Positions 24,743 to 37,103 of a stretch of 64,000 nt of DNA are shown piece by piece. The translations under genes and the position numbers were made by a program. Numbering within the stretch: the first letter of the stretch is position 1; each line of letters starts with the position of its first letter. The DNA is from Siphlonurus alternatus. Taxonomy: Eukaryota; Arthropoda; Insecta; Ephemeroptera; Siphlonuridae. The notes beneath the pieces are model-generated. The model did no database searches, was not told where the DNA came from, and worked only from the letters and a program-made list of their open reading frames with translations. The stretch lies in the NCBI GenBank assembly GCA_949825025.1, contig OX463778.1, positions 51,236,829-51,300,828 of the forward strand, read 5' to 3'.

Positions 24743-25921
24743 TTAAAAACCATGCAGCTCTGAAAACGCAACTTGTTATTTTGTTAATTATCGTTTCAGG
24801 AAGATGTAAGAAAGCATAAAGAAACGTTAGATCCGAACAGTCCTCGAGATTTTCTTGATTTATACCTGATCGAGATGGATAAACAAGCAAACGATTCGGA
24901 CAATTCTTTCACAGGTAGCGTATATAAATAATGCAGCAAGTTTTTCCATGCTAAGTAATTATCCAATATACTAATTCAAATTAATATTATAATTATTATT
25001 TGATGTTATATTATATGGTACTATATGTATAATTTGTTATTATATTACAACCTTATCCATGCACTACACAGAAAAGCAGCTTATCCACGTTTGCCGCAAC
25101 TTTTTCGCTGCTGGCACGGACACGACGTTCAACTCGGTCACGTTTGCACTGGTCTACATGGTTCGATTCCCGCTCGTACAGAAGAAGGTCCAAGCCGAGA
25201 TTGACCGCGTGGTGGGCAGGGACCGACTGCCGGGGCTGGACGACAAGAACAGGTACACTCCATTCAACTGTCCGCGGCATGACACATTGCAATATAGAGA
25301 TAGAGATTAATCGAGTGTGTCACTGGTGCAGCCTGGTGTACACAGAGGCGACGCTGCAGGAGGCGCTACGTTGGAGCTCCGTGGTGCCCCTCGCCGTGCC
25401 GCACGCACCTCTCCTGGCGCAACAAGACGTTGAATTCCGTGGATACGTCATTCCCAAGGTTAATAAATTAATGATAAACCATTATATTTATGTATATCAC
25501 AATTAATGTTGATTGGTGTTTGCAGAACGCTCGTGTGTTGCTGAACTTGGCGCATCTGCACATGGACCCTAAGATTTGGGGAGACCCGGAAAACTTCCGT
25601 CCAGAGCGCTTCATCAGCCCTGAAGGAAAGCTGCTGCGCCCCGAGGCTCTTATGCCATTCGGAGCAGGTGAGAGTCTGCAATTGAATTATTATATGACGC
25701 ACGTGACTCACATGTAAACGTTAATTGCAGGCAAGCGACAGTGTCTGGGCGAGGCGCTGGCCAGGAACAACCTGCTGCTCTTCTTCACCGCAGTGATGCA
25801 GCGCTACTCGCTGCTCGTGCCGCCAGGCGAGCAACCGCCAAGCTTGCAGCCAGTCGGAGGCTTCACGCTGGCTCCTCAACATTTCCGAGCTCTCGTTGCA
25901 CCGAGATTCACTGCAGCCTGA
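21983..25921 (+). CDS. Cytochrome P450, CYP2 clan, tandem copy 1
   Basis: Ten coding exons: 21983-22067, 22197-22424, 23147-23259, 23560-23677, 24516-24703, 24800-24914, 25072-25252, 25332-25458, 25526-25667 and 25731-25921. All phases agree, giving 495 aa. An N-terminal membrane anchor ([17 protein letters not shown]) leads to the proline hinge [31 protein letters not shown] is the C-helix region in a form typical of arthropod CYP2-clan enzymes. The oxygen-binding I-helix motif AGTDTT is at residues 296-301, the ExxR motif EALR at 353-356, PERF at 411-414, and the heme loop [10 protein letters not shown] at 430-439 with Cys437 as ligand. All key residues are present, so it should be an active ER monooxygenase. 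The substrate is unknown. Exons 7-10 and their introns are nearly identical to copy 2. AATAAA at 25,981 is 60 bases past the stop. Confidence 0.93.
23863..24077. mobile_element. Small element flanked by 11-base direct repeats
   Basis: TTGCTCAACAT occurs at 23,852-23,862 and 24,078-24,088. Between them, CTTTATACAGGTTAAG near the left end is inverted as CTTAACCTGTATAAAG near the right end. A 9-11 base target duplication would fit a Mutator-like element. It lies in intron 4 of P450 gene 1 and is absent from copy 2. Confidence 0.55.
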
Positions 25922-25980
25922 CCTTCATGTAACCCTTAAAATAATGAACTCTGATGAAAGCCTTATTATGTACTTCTGAA

Positions 25981-25986
25981 AATAAA
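25981..25986 (+). terminator. Poly(A) signal of P450 gene 1
   Basis: AATAAA lies 60 bases after the stop codon, a normal spacing for a 3' UTR. Confidence 0.65.
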
Positions 25987-25999
25987 CAAAACACTTTTG

Positions 26000-27395
26000 A
26001 TTGTTCAAATGTCTTAAACCAACTAGAGTATAATTCAGCTTTTTGGTTTCAAATTATTGAAATTATGCAACCTGCAAGACACATTAATCAGAATTTATAA
26101 ATTTTTATTTTCAAAATAAAAAGAAATTTAAAAGAGAAGGTGTCACATCAGTTTTCAATATGGATGCATGCTGTGAAGATCAAGTTTATCTCAGTTTGAT
26201 ATCTTCAAAGTTAATTTGTTAAAAAAAATTATATAAATAAAAAATAAATATGTTTAACCATATAATAATGGCTTAACTGACTTCAATGTAAGCTGGCCCT
26301 ATATAGCGTTTGCTTGGCTTTGTTGTTGTTTACATTCAGCAGTAGGGAACTGGAATCACTTGATTTATTCCTCCTAATTTAACATATTTTTATTATTTTT
26401 TAGTAATAATATATACGTAAGAAATAAATATACATAACTTGAACATATACATTTTTTTTATTTTACCTAGCTTCTTTATCATTATTTTTTGTTGTGCCGT
26501 TTCCCCCTCGTATTCAAAAGTCCGCGGGGAAAGCAATATATGGTCGGTGATTGGCTGATTTTTTTGAAGCATCTTTGGGTCAATATCAGTGCATAAGTGT
26601 CCTAAAATGATCGTTATTGACGTGAAATTTGGAGTCGATTTACATTTTATTTAATGATTTATTGTATTTTTCACAGATATCATTGGCAAATATTGTATTT
26701 TTTTCCATTATTTACTTGACATTTTAATCTATCACATAAAATAATTGTCAAAAGTACCACGATTGTCATATCGCAGAAAATAAATAGTTTTTGGTATGCT
26801 ACTACCATGTTAAATAGGTGCTTTTTGCCTACATTCACGTGACGTCATATTTTTGTGACGTATATATGGTGAAAGACCTCTATTGCGATAATTAGTTTGC
26901 GCGCAATATACCAGTGCAACTAAAGGTTTTAGATATATTATATGGTTTTAGTAATAAAGTTTGAAAGAAAATGATAACAAACTCGAACCTGATTTTGAGA
27001 CTACAAAAAAAAAAATATGAAACATTTCAGTTTTACATATTTTTATCAAATGTGCAGAACAATCTTTAGTGTCTGAAAATATTACACTGCGTTACCTAAA
27101 TTGTGGTTCTATTTGACAATCCTATTTGTCCCGAAAGAAATGCCGAGTAAAAACTTTAAGGAGTATTCTCGAAAGCATTTTTAATGTTTTATAATAAATT
27201 TAAATGTTAAGCCGCAGTCTTGTTTAGTGGTACAGCAATATCTACCTGTACAGTATACAAGTATATATTTGCTACTTTTAGCGATAAAGGTATTTCGTAA
27301 AATTATTATTAATTATTACTATAATTTATAAAAATTAAAAAATTTCTGCATTGTAAAAAGCAGTATAAACTGTATATAAAGAATCAAATAAAGAA
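26000..27395. other. Intergenic region between the P450 copies
   Basis: No gene is seen. The ~26,500-26,900 part is less AT-rich and holds TGACGT-type motifs (CACGTGACGTCAT at ~26,838), similar to the cores of the hairpin elements, but I could not find paired ends. Confidence 0.45.
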
Positions 27396-27912
27396 TGGCA
27401 AGTCATGACTTTAATATATTATTTAGTACTATCAGATCTAGATTTGATATTTCTCTCACATCATGTTTCTTCTACGAACGATACTCTCTCGCGTACTATT
27501 ATCTAGAACACACAGAGCTATACGGAGACTGGATGCGACTGACATTGATTCAATACAGTAAAAGTGTTTACACGAAGTAGTGAAGATATAGAACGAATAA
27601 TATATTATTGTCTGCATCAAGGCTCTCAGTTACTTAGTTGAGTTTCATAGCAGACATTTCACTCATAGTGCTCTAACTGTTTTACCTGAACATTACACGT
27701 AAGTAATATTGAAAAGATGCATATGTTGTTTATGTAATTTAATAAAATATATATAATATTTTTTATATTTTAATATTATTTATTTATTTTATTTTATTAT
27801 CTCTTTCATGTGCACAAAAAAACAATAATACGATTATATTTATTATAATCAAATGACCTTAACTAATTATATCCAAACGATGTGGGGACACAATAAAATA
27901 TGAAGAAATAAT

Positions 27913-28091
27913 CAGGCTCGGACTGGCCATAAGGCTGGATCAGGGATCCCTGACTGGCCCCTCTGATTTTTAACACAAAGGATATGTATATAATACAAAA
28001 ATTGGCCTCAGGCCCCCTTTTTAGTGGCCCCTGCTGCCTTTAATACCTATATATGGCCCTGACTGGACCCCATCGTCCCAGTCCGAGCCTG
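27913..28091. mobile_element. hAT-like MITE with 8-base target duplication
   Basis: The ends CAGGCTCGGACTGG and CCAGTCCGAGCCTG are perfect 14-base inverted repeats. They are flanked by GAAATAAT (27,905-27,912) and GAGATAAT (28,092-28,099), an 8-base duplication with one change. The interior has repeated GGCCCC motifs and no ORF. CAGG-type ends with 8-base duplications fit hAT elements. Another end of the family is at ~1,581-1,594. Confidence 0.8.
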
Positions 28092-28342
28092 GAGATAATG
28101 AAATATTATCAGTGACTTTGATTAAGAACTTCAAAATAATCAGTTAATAATTTAAATAATTTATCAGCATGCAGAGTAAAAAATAATAATAATTTTTTTT
28201 TTTTTATATTTATGAAATTTGTAAATTCTCTTCATATTACATTTATTCCTAATCAAAAATTACTTCTTATGGTAATTTATGGTAAATGCTTATGTACTTA
28301 TTCAATCATGAAGTTAAGATGCTAATTAGAATAATTCATTAT

Positions 28343-28348
<6 letters not shown>

Positions 28349-28398
<50 letters not shown>
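28349..28398. repeat. (TA)n microsatellite beside a P450 splice acceptor
   Basis: About 50 bases of pure TA end ten bases before the acceptor in front of the P450 gene 2 start codon. Gene 1 lacks it at the same place. Confidence 0.9.
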
Positions 28399-28400
<2 letters not shown>

Positions 28401-28417
28401 CTCCGCAGGTTATTGAA

Positions 28418-31400
28418 ATGTCGGCGATGCTGATTCTGGTAGTGGCACTGGTGGTACTTATTCTGTGGAAACTTTGCACAAAGCATCCCAAGTTCCCACC
28501 AGGTAATATATTGTTCATGAAGTCACACACACACAAACAAAAATTTAGCTGGAATCTGATATTGATAACATGTCCGGAAAAATTATAATTTTTATATATA
28601 TTTTCCTCTAATATAAACAAAGATAAAATACATTTTAAATAAGTCTGTTATCATCACATGAGCCTCGATCAATATTGAGTTATTATATATATATATATAT
28701 ATTTTTTTTTTACAAGGATACACCCCTAAGAGCTTACAGCTCGCGGCGAGGTAATGGGTAGGGATTTTAAATGCAAGGTTATTTTTGTCTTTCAGTCGAT
28801 CAGCAATTAATATAACAGTTATAATATGATACCGCGAAAACCATGCACTTATTGCAAAATAAGAAAAAAAATTTGGTTTGTAATAAAAATGACATACGTT
28901 TTTCTTTATTTCAATATAATATTAAAAGTAACTTAATTGTTATATAATGGAGCATCGACCTTATTTTTTTGTTGCAGAAATGGATAGAGCGTGCAAAGTT
29001 ATGCTACTCTGATTTTTTTTCAGATTTTTTAGAGCCCAAGAACTATTTTTAAAAAATTATTGAAATTTCTTTTTGTGACGTCACGAGACGCCGCTCCATA
29101 AGAAAAATATAGGACTTGCCGCCGCGTGATGTCACAAAAAGGTATTTCAATAGTATTTTAAAAATATTTCATGGGCTCTAAAAAATCTGAAAAAATCATG
29201 GTAGCATAACTTTGCACGCTCTATCCATTTCTGCAATAAAAAAAATTGATATCGATACTCCATTATTTGTCATGTTCTATATCTCACGGTTTAATATATA
29301 TATTTTATATAATTAAACTAAGAATATGATATATATAATATTTTATTGTATTATAGTTTAAGATATTATTTTTAGACCTCATGCTCCAAATATAGTTTAT
29401 GAATTATCACAATTACATTATAGTCATCATGCAATTTATTATACACTTTTATTTGAGATGCACATATTTCATTATCAAAATCAGTTGAATAATATTAAAA
29501 TACCATAAACATCATGCATGTATAAACACACATTAATTGTACTCAGCTCTACATTTAAATGAAATATTTAGCAAAATATTGATACCAATAATTTCATTCA
29601 TATATTATTTTTTCCAAAAAAAAAAAAAAGTAAAACCATCGTCATACTTTTTCCTTCTGATTTCAAGATCGAATTTTTTCTTTTAATTACATTATTTACT
29701 TCATTAAACATTTTAAAAAGCACTGTTTTTATTGTCCTAATTTATAGCAGACTTGTCAGAAATAAGTCAATACATATACATCAGAAACATCTTGCAGGTC
29801 CTCCGCGATGGCCCGTGGTGGGCAACCTGCTGGAGGTGCAGTACGGCGGACTAATACACGAGGTGGCAGGCCGGCTGTCAAGCAGGTATGGCGAGGTGGC
29901 GGGTTTCTACCTGGGCTCTCAGCCGGTCGTAGTCGTGTCCGGAGTGTCCGCGCTGAGGGAGGCCAGCGCCAGAGAGGACCTCAGTGGCAGACCCATCGTC
30001 AAGATCGACAAGGATTTAAATGAAGGTAAATAACAAAATATTAAGACTCCTATATAGTTGCCACTTCAGTCTGAGATATAACATATCTGAGTATCATTCA
30101 TCCTAACGAGATTCCTGCTTGATTTATTATTTTCATTAGCTTTTTAATCAAAAAAGGAGCTGGAAAAATATAATTGTGAATTTTATGCCATTATTTTTTA
30201 GCACTGTATCTTTTTAAAAGACTTAAAATGAATTTTTTATAACAAAAAAAGTTAAGTTCCTAAAAATATAATGATTTTTTTCTAATTGTATATATGTTGA
30301 TTCCCTATATTCCCTAACAATATATATATAGCAAAGCGTTCTAAGTTATAAATGATATTTTAATGTCTTATTGTTTGTCCATTTGACCTGATTAATAGCT
30401 AGTTTAATTGATGATGTTTATGACGTCACAGGCGTTGCGGAAGGGTCATCCATGTCAAGTGAACTTTTAAACCTGCATTTTACACAACATTCATCATTGT
30501 GCATGCACTATCATAAGTAATATAATAATATATTATTGTATATTATTAAAATTTATATGCACATATATATTATATCTAAAGCCTCCAATTAAAATTAAAA
30601 AAAAAATATATAAAATATTTAAAATTGAATTTAAAAACATTGCTTTTTTAATTGTAATTATTGTTAAATTAATTAATTAATTAATTAGTTTTTTTTTTTT
30701 TTTTTTTTTTTTAGTCAGAAAGCAGAAAAGTATAACTGCAATCTTTGGATTGTAAGAAAAATACTATTTTAGTTATATATTATTATATTATATTATATAT
30801 AATATAATAATTATATTATATTATATAATTATTATATTATATGATTATATTATATTTATTATATATTACACATACTACTACATAAAATAATGTATATACT
30901 CTATATTTAATAATAATATTAATTAAAATAATTCTATAAAATGTCTTTCTTATATATTTTGTTCTCTTTACGTCTTTTAGGAATGAAGCGAAAAAAATTT
31001 TACTTTTATAATACAGTATTAATTAATTAGTTACCTCCTAATATAATGATTAAATTTATTTCATTATAAGTTTATATTTCAGGATCATCACATAATCATA
31101 ACCATGTTTTGCAGGAATACTCTTCAATCACGGACCAGTGTGGCGTGAACAGCGAAGGTTTTCGTTACGTCATCTGCGAGATCTGGGTCTCGGCAAGCGC
31201 AGCATGGAGGGGATCATCCACGAGGAGGTGACTTTTTTTTTTTTTACGATACTGAAACACCCATTTCTAAATATACAGTTGCATTATCTAATAATGTAAA
31301 ATTTTAATCGTAATTCATTATAAGGACGATATTTTAGAGTTGTATCTTTCTCTTTTTATGTGGTGCTTTTTTTCCCCTATATCTCTTCTTACACAGTGGT

Positions 31401-34301
31401 GAAGATTTTACAATATTTATCATATATGTATGTCGCCAGGTGGGCACGCTGCTAGCGGAGGTTGCGCGGATGGCGGGCCCGGACTGGTCGCAGCCCGTCG
31501 AGCTTCACGAGGTACTCGGCACCTCGGGCATCAACGTGCTCTGGCACATATTGGCGGGTGCGTTCAAATCAATGTACTAACTCACTTTAGATTTGCGATT
31601 TATTATTATACGCTTACGTAAATTATTATTATGCTTAAAATTATTATGGTTAAAAATAAATCCCATGATGTGTATTTTAATTTATACCATTATCATGACT
31701 TGGAAATTAAAAAAAAAAAAAAAAAAAATGATGAATCGAGTTTTTTCCTTCTGGTGTTCTCCGGTGACGTCACGTGGTTGCAGGCCAGCGTTACTCGCAT
31801 TCAGACGAGAGGCTGCTGAGACTCATCAACATGGTTAAGTACATGACTGCGACCTCGACCCCGGCAGGTGAGGTGGAAAGCAGTTTTCCCTGGCTGGCGC
31901 GCCTCTTCCCCAAAATGATCAACCTGACGACACTTCTCAAGATGAGGGAGAGCATCAGAGAATTTATCAGGGTAGGTTCTCATCATCATGTCGAGCAGAA
32001 GGTATTTTTGTCTAAACAAGTAAATAAAGCTGCCAATGTCCACTTCACTGCTCACCACTGCATGGTCTTCAACATATATTTTAAATTTAATGAACATTTA
32101 TTTTATTAGCATGATTTATTTTTCATTATTTTTTTCATATAAGGCGATAATTGCTACGTAATACACGTAATTATTATTTCAGGAGGATGTAAGACAGCAC
32201 AAAGAAGCCTTAGATTTTAACAGTCCTCGCGATTTTCTTGACGTGTATCTGATCGAGATTAATAAACAAGCAAACGATCCAGACAGCTCTTTCACAGGTA
32301 ATTATCGTAACATGTTTGACGGAAAAAAAAAATCTCAGTGTTTAAGTCAGGATAATATGATTAAGATGTCTTGTTGCCAAGTTTATTTTATGTTTTGTTT
32401 TTTGTTTTTTATTGTATTAAGGCTTAATGGAGTACCAACCTCAAAATTTTTTATTGCAGAAATGGATGGAGGGTGCAAAAATATGCTACTCTGAATTTTT
32501 TTCAGATTTTTCTGAGACCGGGAAGTATTTTTTAAAAAAATTTGAAAGTGCAGAAAAAGTGCCGCCTCTCTTAATCAAAAATAGGACCAGAGCGTACTTG
32601 ATTACTAATCACGTACGCTCTGATATATAGGACCCAAAAGGGACGTGGATTCGAACCCGACCTCGCCAAAACTTTTTAGCAATACTTCCCGGTCCCTAAA
32701 AAAATCTGAAAAAAATCAGAGTAGTATATATTTTTGCACCCTCTATCCATTTCTGCAATAAAAAAATTTGAGGTTGGTACTCCATTACACCACGGGCGAG
32801 ATATTTTTGTTTAAAACCTTGCATGCATGACGATTCAGTTGTAATCAAATTTGTTTTCAAACCTTCTGGGGATTCCAAACCCATTATAAAAGAAGCCCAA
32901 TATTCCCCTGTTACCGTAATTTTAAAATTGACCAAAATCACCGTTCATGGTCCAGCACGTACATAAAAAAATCAATTAAATTTTTTGTTTCGTCGCGCGA
33001 TTCAATCATGCAGACTCAATTCATTACCAGAAAAAAACAGCTTTGGAATTTGATAAATTATCACTTTTCATGTTAAGTTGAGAGCATTAAAAATCTTGTG
33101 TGTTAAATTCATAAAGTTTATTCACAGAAAAGCAGCTTGTCAATGTTTGCCGCAACTTTTTCTCTGCTGGCACGGACACGACGTTCAACTCGGTCACGTT
33201 TGCACTGGTCTACATGGTTCGATTCCCGCTCGTACAGAAGAAGGTCCAAGCCGAGATCGACCGCGTGGTGGGCAGAGACCGACTGCCGGGGCTGGACGAC
33301 AAGAACAGGTACACGTACTCCATTCAACTGTCCGGCATGACACATTGCAATATAGAGATAGAGATTAATCGAGTGTGTCACTGGTGCAGCCTGGTGTACA
33401 CAGAGGCGACGCTGCAGGAGGCGCTACGTTGGAGCTCCGTGGTGCCCCTCGCCGTACCGCACGCACCTCTCCTGGCGCTACAAGACGTTGAATTCCGTGG
33501 ATACGTCATTCCCAAGGTTAATAAATTAATGATAAACCATTATATTTATGTATATCAAAATGAAGTATTGTCCTCAATTTTTTTTTTATTGCAGAAATGG
33601 ATAGAGCGTGCAAAGTTATGCTACCCTGATTTTTTTCAGATTTTTTAGAGCCCGGGAACTATTTTTAAAAAATTATTGAAAGCCCTTTTTATGACGTCAC
33701 GCGGCGACAAGTCCTATCTTTTTCTTAAGGAGCGGTGTCTCGTGACGTCACAAAAATAACTTTCAATAATTTTTTAAAAATAGTTCCCGGGCTCTAAAAA
33801 ATCTGAAAAAAATCAGGGTAGCATAACTTTGCACCCTCTATCCATTTCTGCAATAAAAGAAATTGAGGACAATACTCCATTAATGTTGATTGGTGTTTGC
33901 AGAACGCTCGTGTGTTGCTGAACTTGGCGCATCTGCACATGGACCCTAAGATTTGGGGAGACCCGGAAAACTTCCGTCCAGAGCGCTTCATCAGCCCTGA
34001 AGGAAAGCTGCTGCGCCCCGAGGCTCTTATGCCATTCGGAGCAGGTGAGAGTCTGCAATTGAACCATCAGGAGATCACGCACGCGACTCACATGTAAACG
34101 TTAATTGCAGGCAAGCGACAGTGTCTGGGCGAGGCGCTGGCCAGGAACAACCTGCTGCTCTTCTTCACCGCCGTGATGCAGCGCTACTCGCTGCTCGTGC
34201 CGCCAGGCGAGCAACCGCCAAGCTTGCAGCCAGTCGGAGGCTTCACGCTGGCTCCTCAACATTTCCGAGCTCTCGTTGCACCGAGATTCACTGCAGCCTG
34301 A
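28418..34301 (+). CDS. Cytochrome P450, CYP2 clan, tandem copy 2
   Basis: The same ten-exon layout as copy 1 and the same exon lengths: 28418-28502, 29798-30025, 31115-31227, 31440-31557, 31784-31971, 32183-32297, 33128-33308, 33390-33516, 33903-34044 and 34111-34301, giving 495 aa. Anchor, PPGPPRWP hinge, WREQRRF, I-helix AGTDTT, EALR, PERF and [10 protein letters not shown] are all present, so it should be active. Differences from copy 1 lie mostly in exons 1, 2, 5 and 6, the regions that carry several substrate-recognition sites in CYP2 enzymes; the heme-binding half differs at only a few residues (for example FFSAGTD for FFAAGTD, and LALQ for LAQQ). Introns 1, 6 and 8 each contain a member of one hairpin-element family. 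The pair probably arose by tandem duplication with later gene conversion of the 3' half. Confidence 0.93.
28945..29265. mobile_element. TGGAGTA-family hairpin MITE (P450-2 intron 1)
   Basis: TAATGGAGCATCGA at the left is inverted at the right as TCGATACTCCATTA. The arms pair through AGAAATGGATAGAGCGTGCA and AAGTTATGCTACTCTGA. The centre holds TGACGTCAC-type sites. It is the cleanest member of a family with copies at 32,425, 33,558 and 35,326 and a remnant at 18,795. Confidence 0.85.
32425..32787. mobile_element. TGGAGTA-family hairpin MITE carrying a tRNA-like segment
   Basis: The ends TAATGGAGTACCAACCTCAA and TTGAGGTTGGTACTCCATTA are perfect inverted repeats. The arms pair down to ~32,545 and ~32,695. 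The centre differs from other members. It holds its own inverted repeat (AGAGCGTACTTGATT with the inverse AATCACGTACGCTCT) and GGATTCGAACC at 32,647-32,657, which on the minus strand is a perfect tRNA B box. It lies in intron 6 of P450 gene 2. Confidence 0.85.
33558..33882. mobile_element. TGGAGTA-family hairpin MITE with an empty site in P450-1
   Basis: The arms pair from AATGAAGTATTGTCCTCAA to TTGAGGACAATACTCCATT through a GACGTCAC-rich centre. It interrupts intron 8 of P450 gene 2. The same intron of gene 1 (25,459-25,525) matches on both sides but lacks the insertion, having CACAATTAATGTTGATTGG. This proves the repeat is mobile and that this insertion is younger than the duplication or last conversion of the region. 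Confidence 0.9.
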
Positions 34302-34319
34302 CTTTCATTCATTAAATTC

Positions 34320-36132
34320 ATTTCATCCCCATTGTTTTACATTAATATGTTATCTCCATGTTATTAATTGCTCTTATGATAAGATAAAAAAAATCATACA
34401 AAAAATATATATAATAAAATAATTTGCAAATTTTGGCGAATGTTTTTTAAAAGTATTAATTAAGCAACCCGCGCTGTTCTGATGCAGAACAAGTTGCCTA
34501 ACCTCGCGGCGGAAGGGGGCAAAATTTTGAATTGATAGAGGGGCAGTCTCAATGGAGGCTTCAAGTGATGCGCTTTCGCTGCGCAACTGTTTGTCGCTAA
34601 GGTCCATCTTGCACTTGAAAATGAAGCAAAGTGTTTTTTTAACTTTTCTCGGTTATAAATCAAGTAAAAAATCTAAATCTTGAATTATCTACTTTATTTT
34701 TCAGTTTGGACCAAAGTTCCGGAAAGGAATTATCCCTGAAAAATCTTATTCTTGGTGAAAAAAAGAATTCACGTTTTTTTTACATAGGTTTGGTATAGCG
34801 GGTGGGATCACCGAAAAATCAGCTGACTTGAAGCCTCTATATTACTCTTACCGGACTTAATGCTGAAATTGTAAGTAGTAAAATTATGTAAATTTTAACG
34901 TCCCATAATTAATTAACAAATTTATTTAACAAATAAATTAAATTCAAGCTCGAGTGACAAATTTGGTCACAAACAAGAGCAATTAATTATCTAGAGGGTA
35001 TTATAATCTATGTTTGTGCTATCTAACTCCCAAAAGGTCACCATTTAAGGTGCTTGGTGTTTCGAGGCAGATTCTGTTACGGCTTTGCAATATATACTAT
35101 CATATACCACAAACAAGAAACTAAAACCTTTAAAAATATGTTAGTAAATACAAAAAAAATAAAGCATTACTAAATAGTGTAAATATTGTATTATTTATAA
35201 ATTTACAATATATTCATATTTAACAATTTATAATATAACCACAAAGAATAATTAATTATGATCATTTGCAACTTATATATAAATATATTTATATATAACT
35301 TATATATTGACATATATATATATTTGATGTATTGACCTCAAATTTTTTTATTGCAAAAATGGTTAGAGGGTGCAAATTTAAGTTATGTTTCTCGGATTTT
35401 TAAAGTCCTGAAACTATTTTTAAAAAATTTATTGAAAATAAGAGAATGACGCCTCTCTGCAATACTTCCCGGGCTCTAAAAAATCTGAAAAAAAAAAAAA
35501 AAAAAAAAAAAAAAGAGTAGCATAACTTTGCAACCTCTATCCATTTTTGCAATAAAAATTTTTGAGGTAGATAGAATAGGTGAAAATATTGCTGACAAAC
35601 AAAAGAAAATACAACCTGCATGATTATTATTTTGTTGTTTTATATTGTAATATTGCATGGATAGGACTTCGACTTGCATAACAAATTTCAAGCTTTTTTG
35701 AAAATCATGTAACTCATTTCTCTATACATAATATACTGTAGATGCTTAATATGTAATATATATTTACATTATTATGATGTCACAGCTAGTGTTTTTGCTG
35801 GTTTTGAAGGTGCTGGGGGTTTGAAAACAATATTATGATGAAAAATTGATAGAGTATTTTACTTGAAATTCTTTATCAAAATTTGCAACCAAATTTTTTC
35901 ATGCAGGTTTCATTATAATCATGAAAATAATCCTCTACTATACACCATAATTAGATCTACCTCAGATCACAATTGGCCTATGCTTTCATAACCAAAAGAA
36001 ACATTAGTTGTAGCTTTAACAAAATGAAAATAAATCGTCTTTTCCAATTTAAAAATAAAAGTAAGCAGTTTTGAACCATACTCAAGCCTGTACAACAACA
36101 AACAAAAGAACTGGTGATAAAATTTAACAAGG
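34320..36132. other. Intergenic region with degraded elements
   Basis: No gene is seen. GGAGGCTTCAAGT (~34,553) and ACTTGAAGCCTCT (~34,828) are inverted and may bound a ~300-base element. Around 35,326-35,572 lies another member of the TGGAGTA hairpin family, degraded, with arms ATTGACCTCAAA and TTTTTGAGGT and a long A run where the centre of one arm should be. The rest is AT-rich 3' flank of two convergent genes. Confidence 0.55.
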
Positions 36133-37016
36133 TTACAAATTCAAATGCTCAGTTGCTCTGGTGACAAGAATGGCCTTCTTTTCTCGAGTCTTGCATGGTA
36201 CGCCGCGGTCCTTGAGCCACTTGATAAGCAGCGGAGCACTGACTTGATCCAGCTTGCCCTCCCGAGCCAACCTCTCAATGTCCTCAGCAGAGGGCTCTGG
36301 CTTGACCAGTCTCGGCTTCTTGGTGGGAGTGGAGGACTCAGAATCCTGCAGGCTCTTGCTTTTACCAACGGTACCCAAGGATTTGTTTGCACTACTTTTC
36401 TGATTAGAAGAAATTGGAGGTCTCAAAGGTTCATGAGTTTTGTCAATGTTCAAGGGCATTGGACGTGGATTGGCAGACATACTGAAGGTTGATGTCATGG
36501 GTTTGTTAATAGATTTAGGTAAACTAGTGAATGCTGGTATTGATGGGATTGAGTTGTTCCATTTTGATGAAGATGGTTCTTGTGTGATCGGACACATTGC
36601 CATATTGGGTAGTGATGCATAGACTTGAGGATTCTTGAATGGTTTGGAGACCTGTTGAGGGTGGCATTTAATTATAATACAGACACAATTACATTGTAAA
36701 TCAATGTAAGATTTAAAGAGCCAACATAAAAGTTTTATATTCTTTTACAAAGAAATACCTGATAGTATTTTTATTTTAGTTTTAAATTTAACTCAAGTGT
36801 GAAACAAATTCATGAAAACAAGGGGGTAATAAAACAAATTATCAAATTATGTAGTACATTAAATTGGTGAGTTGTTCAAGAACCCAAACCTCAAAACCAA
36901 AAATTAAGTTAAAATAACTCAACTTTAAAGACATACCTGTGATGGTGCAGTTACAGCTGGAGGGTTTGGGGTCTTTTTCACTTGTTTTTTCTGTTCTGCT
37001 ACAAGGAAAAAAAAAA

Positions 37017-37103
<87 letters not shown>

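Larger units (their letters stand above)
27396..28417 (+). promoter_or_regulatory. 5' flank and probable 5'-UTR intron of P450 gene 2
   Basis: ATCAGATCTAGATTT at 27,431-27,445 and the nearby ACACAGAGCT match the gene 1 flank. The probable UTR donor GTAAGT is at 27,699 and the acceptor CTCCGCAG ends at 28,408. The intron is ~710 bases, against 76 in gene 1, expanded by a hAT-like element and a (TA)n tract at ~28,349-28,398. Confidence 0.5.

Noticed and set aside
22111..34315. Arg/Gly/Ala-rich ORFs overlapping the P450 exons (for example at 22,111, 25,741, 29,808 and 34,121)
   Set aside because: They are alternative-frame readings of GC-rich P450 exons; the P450 frame holds all the motifs.
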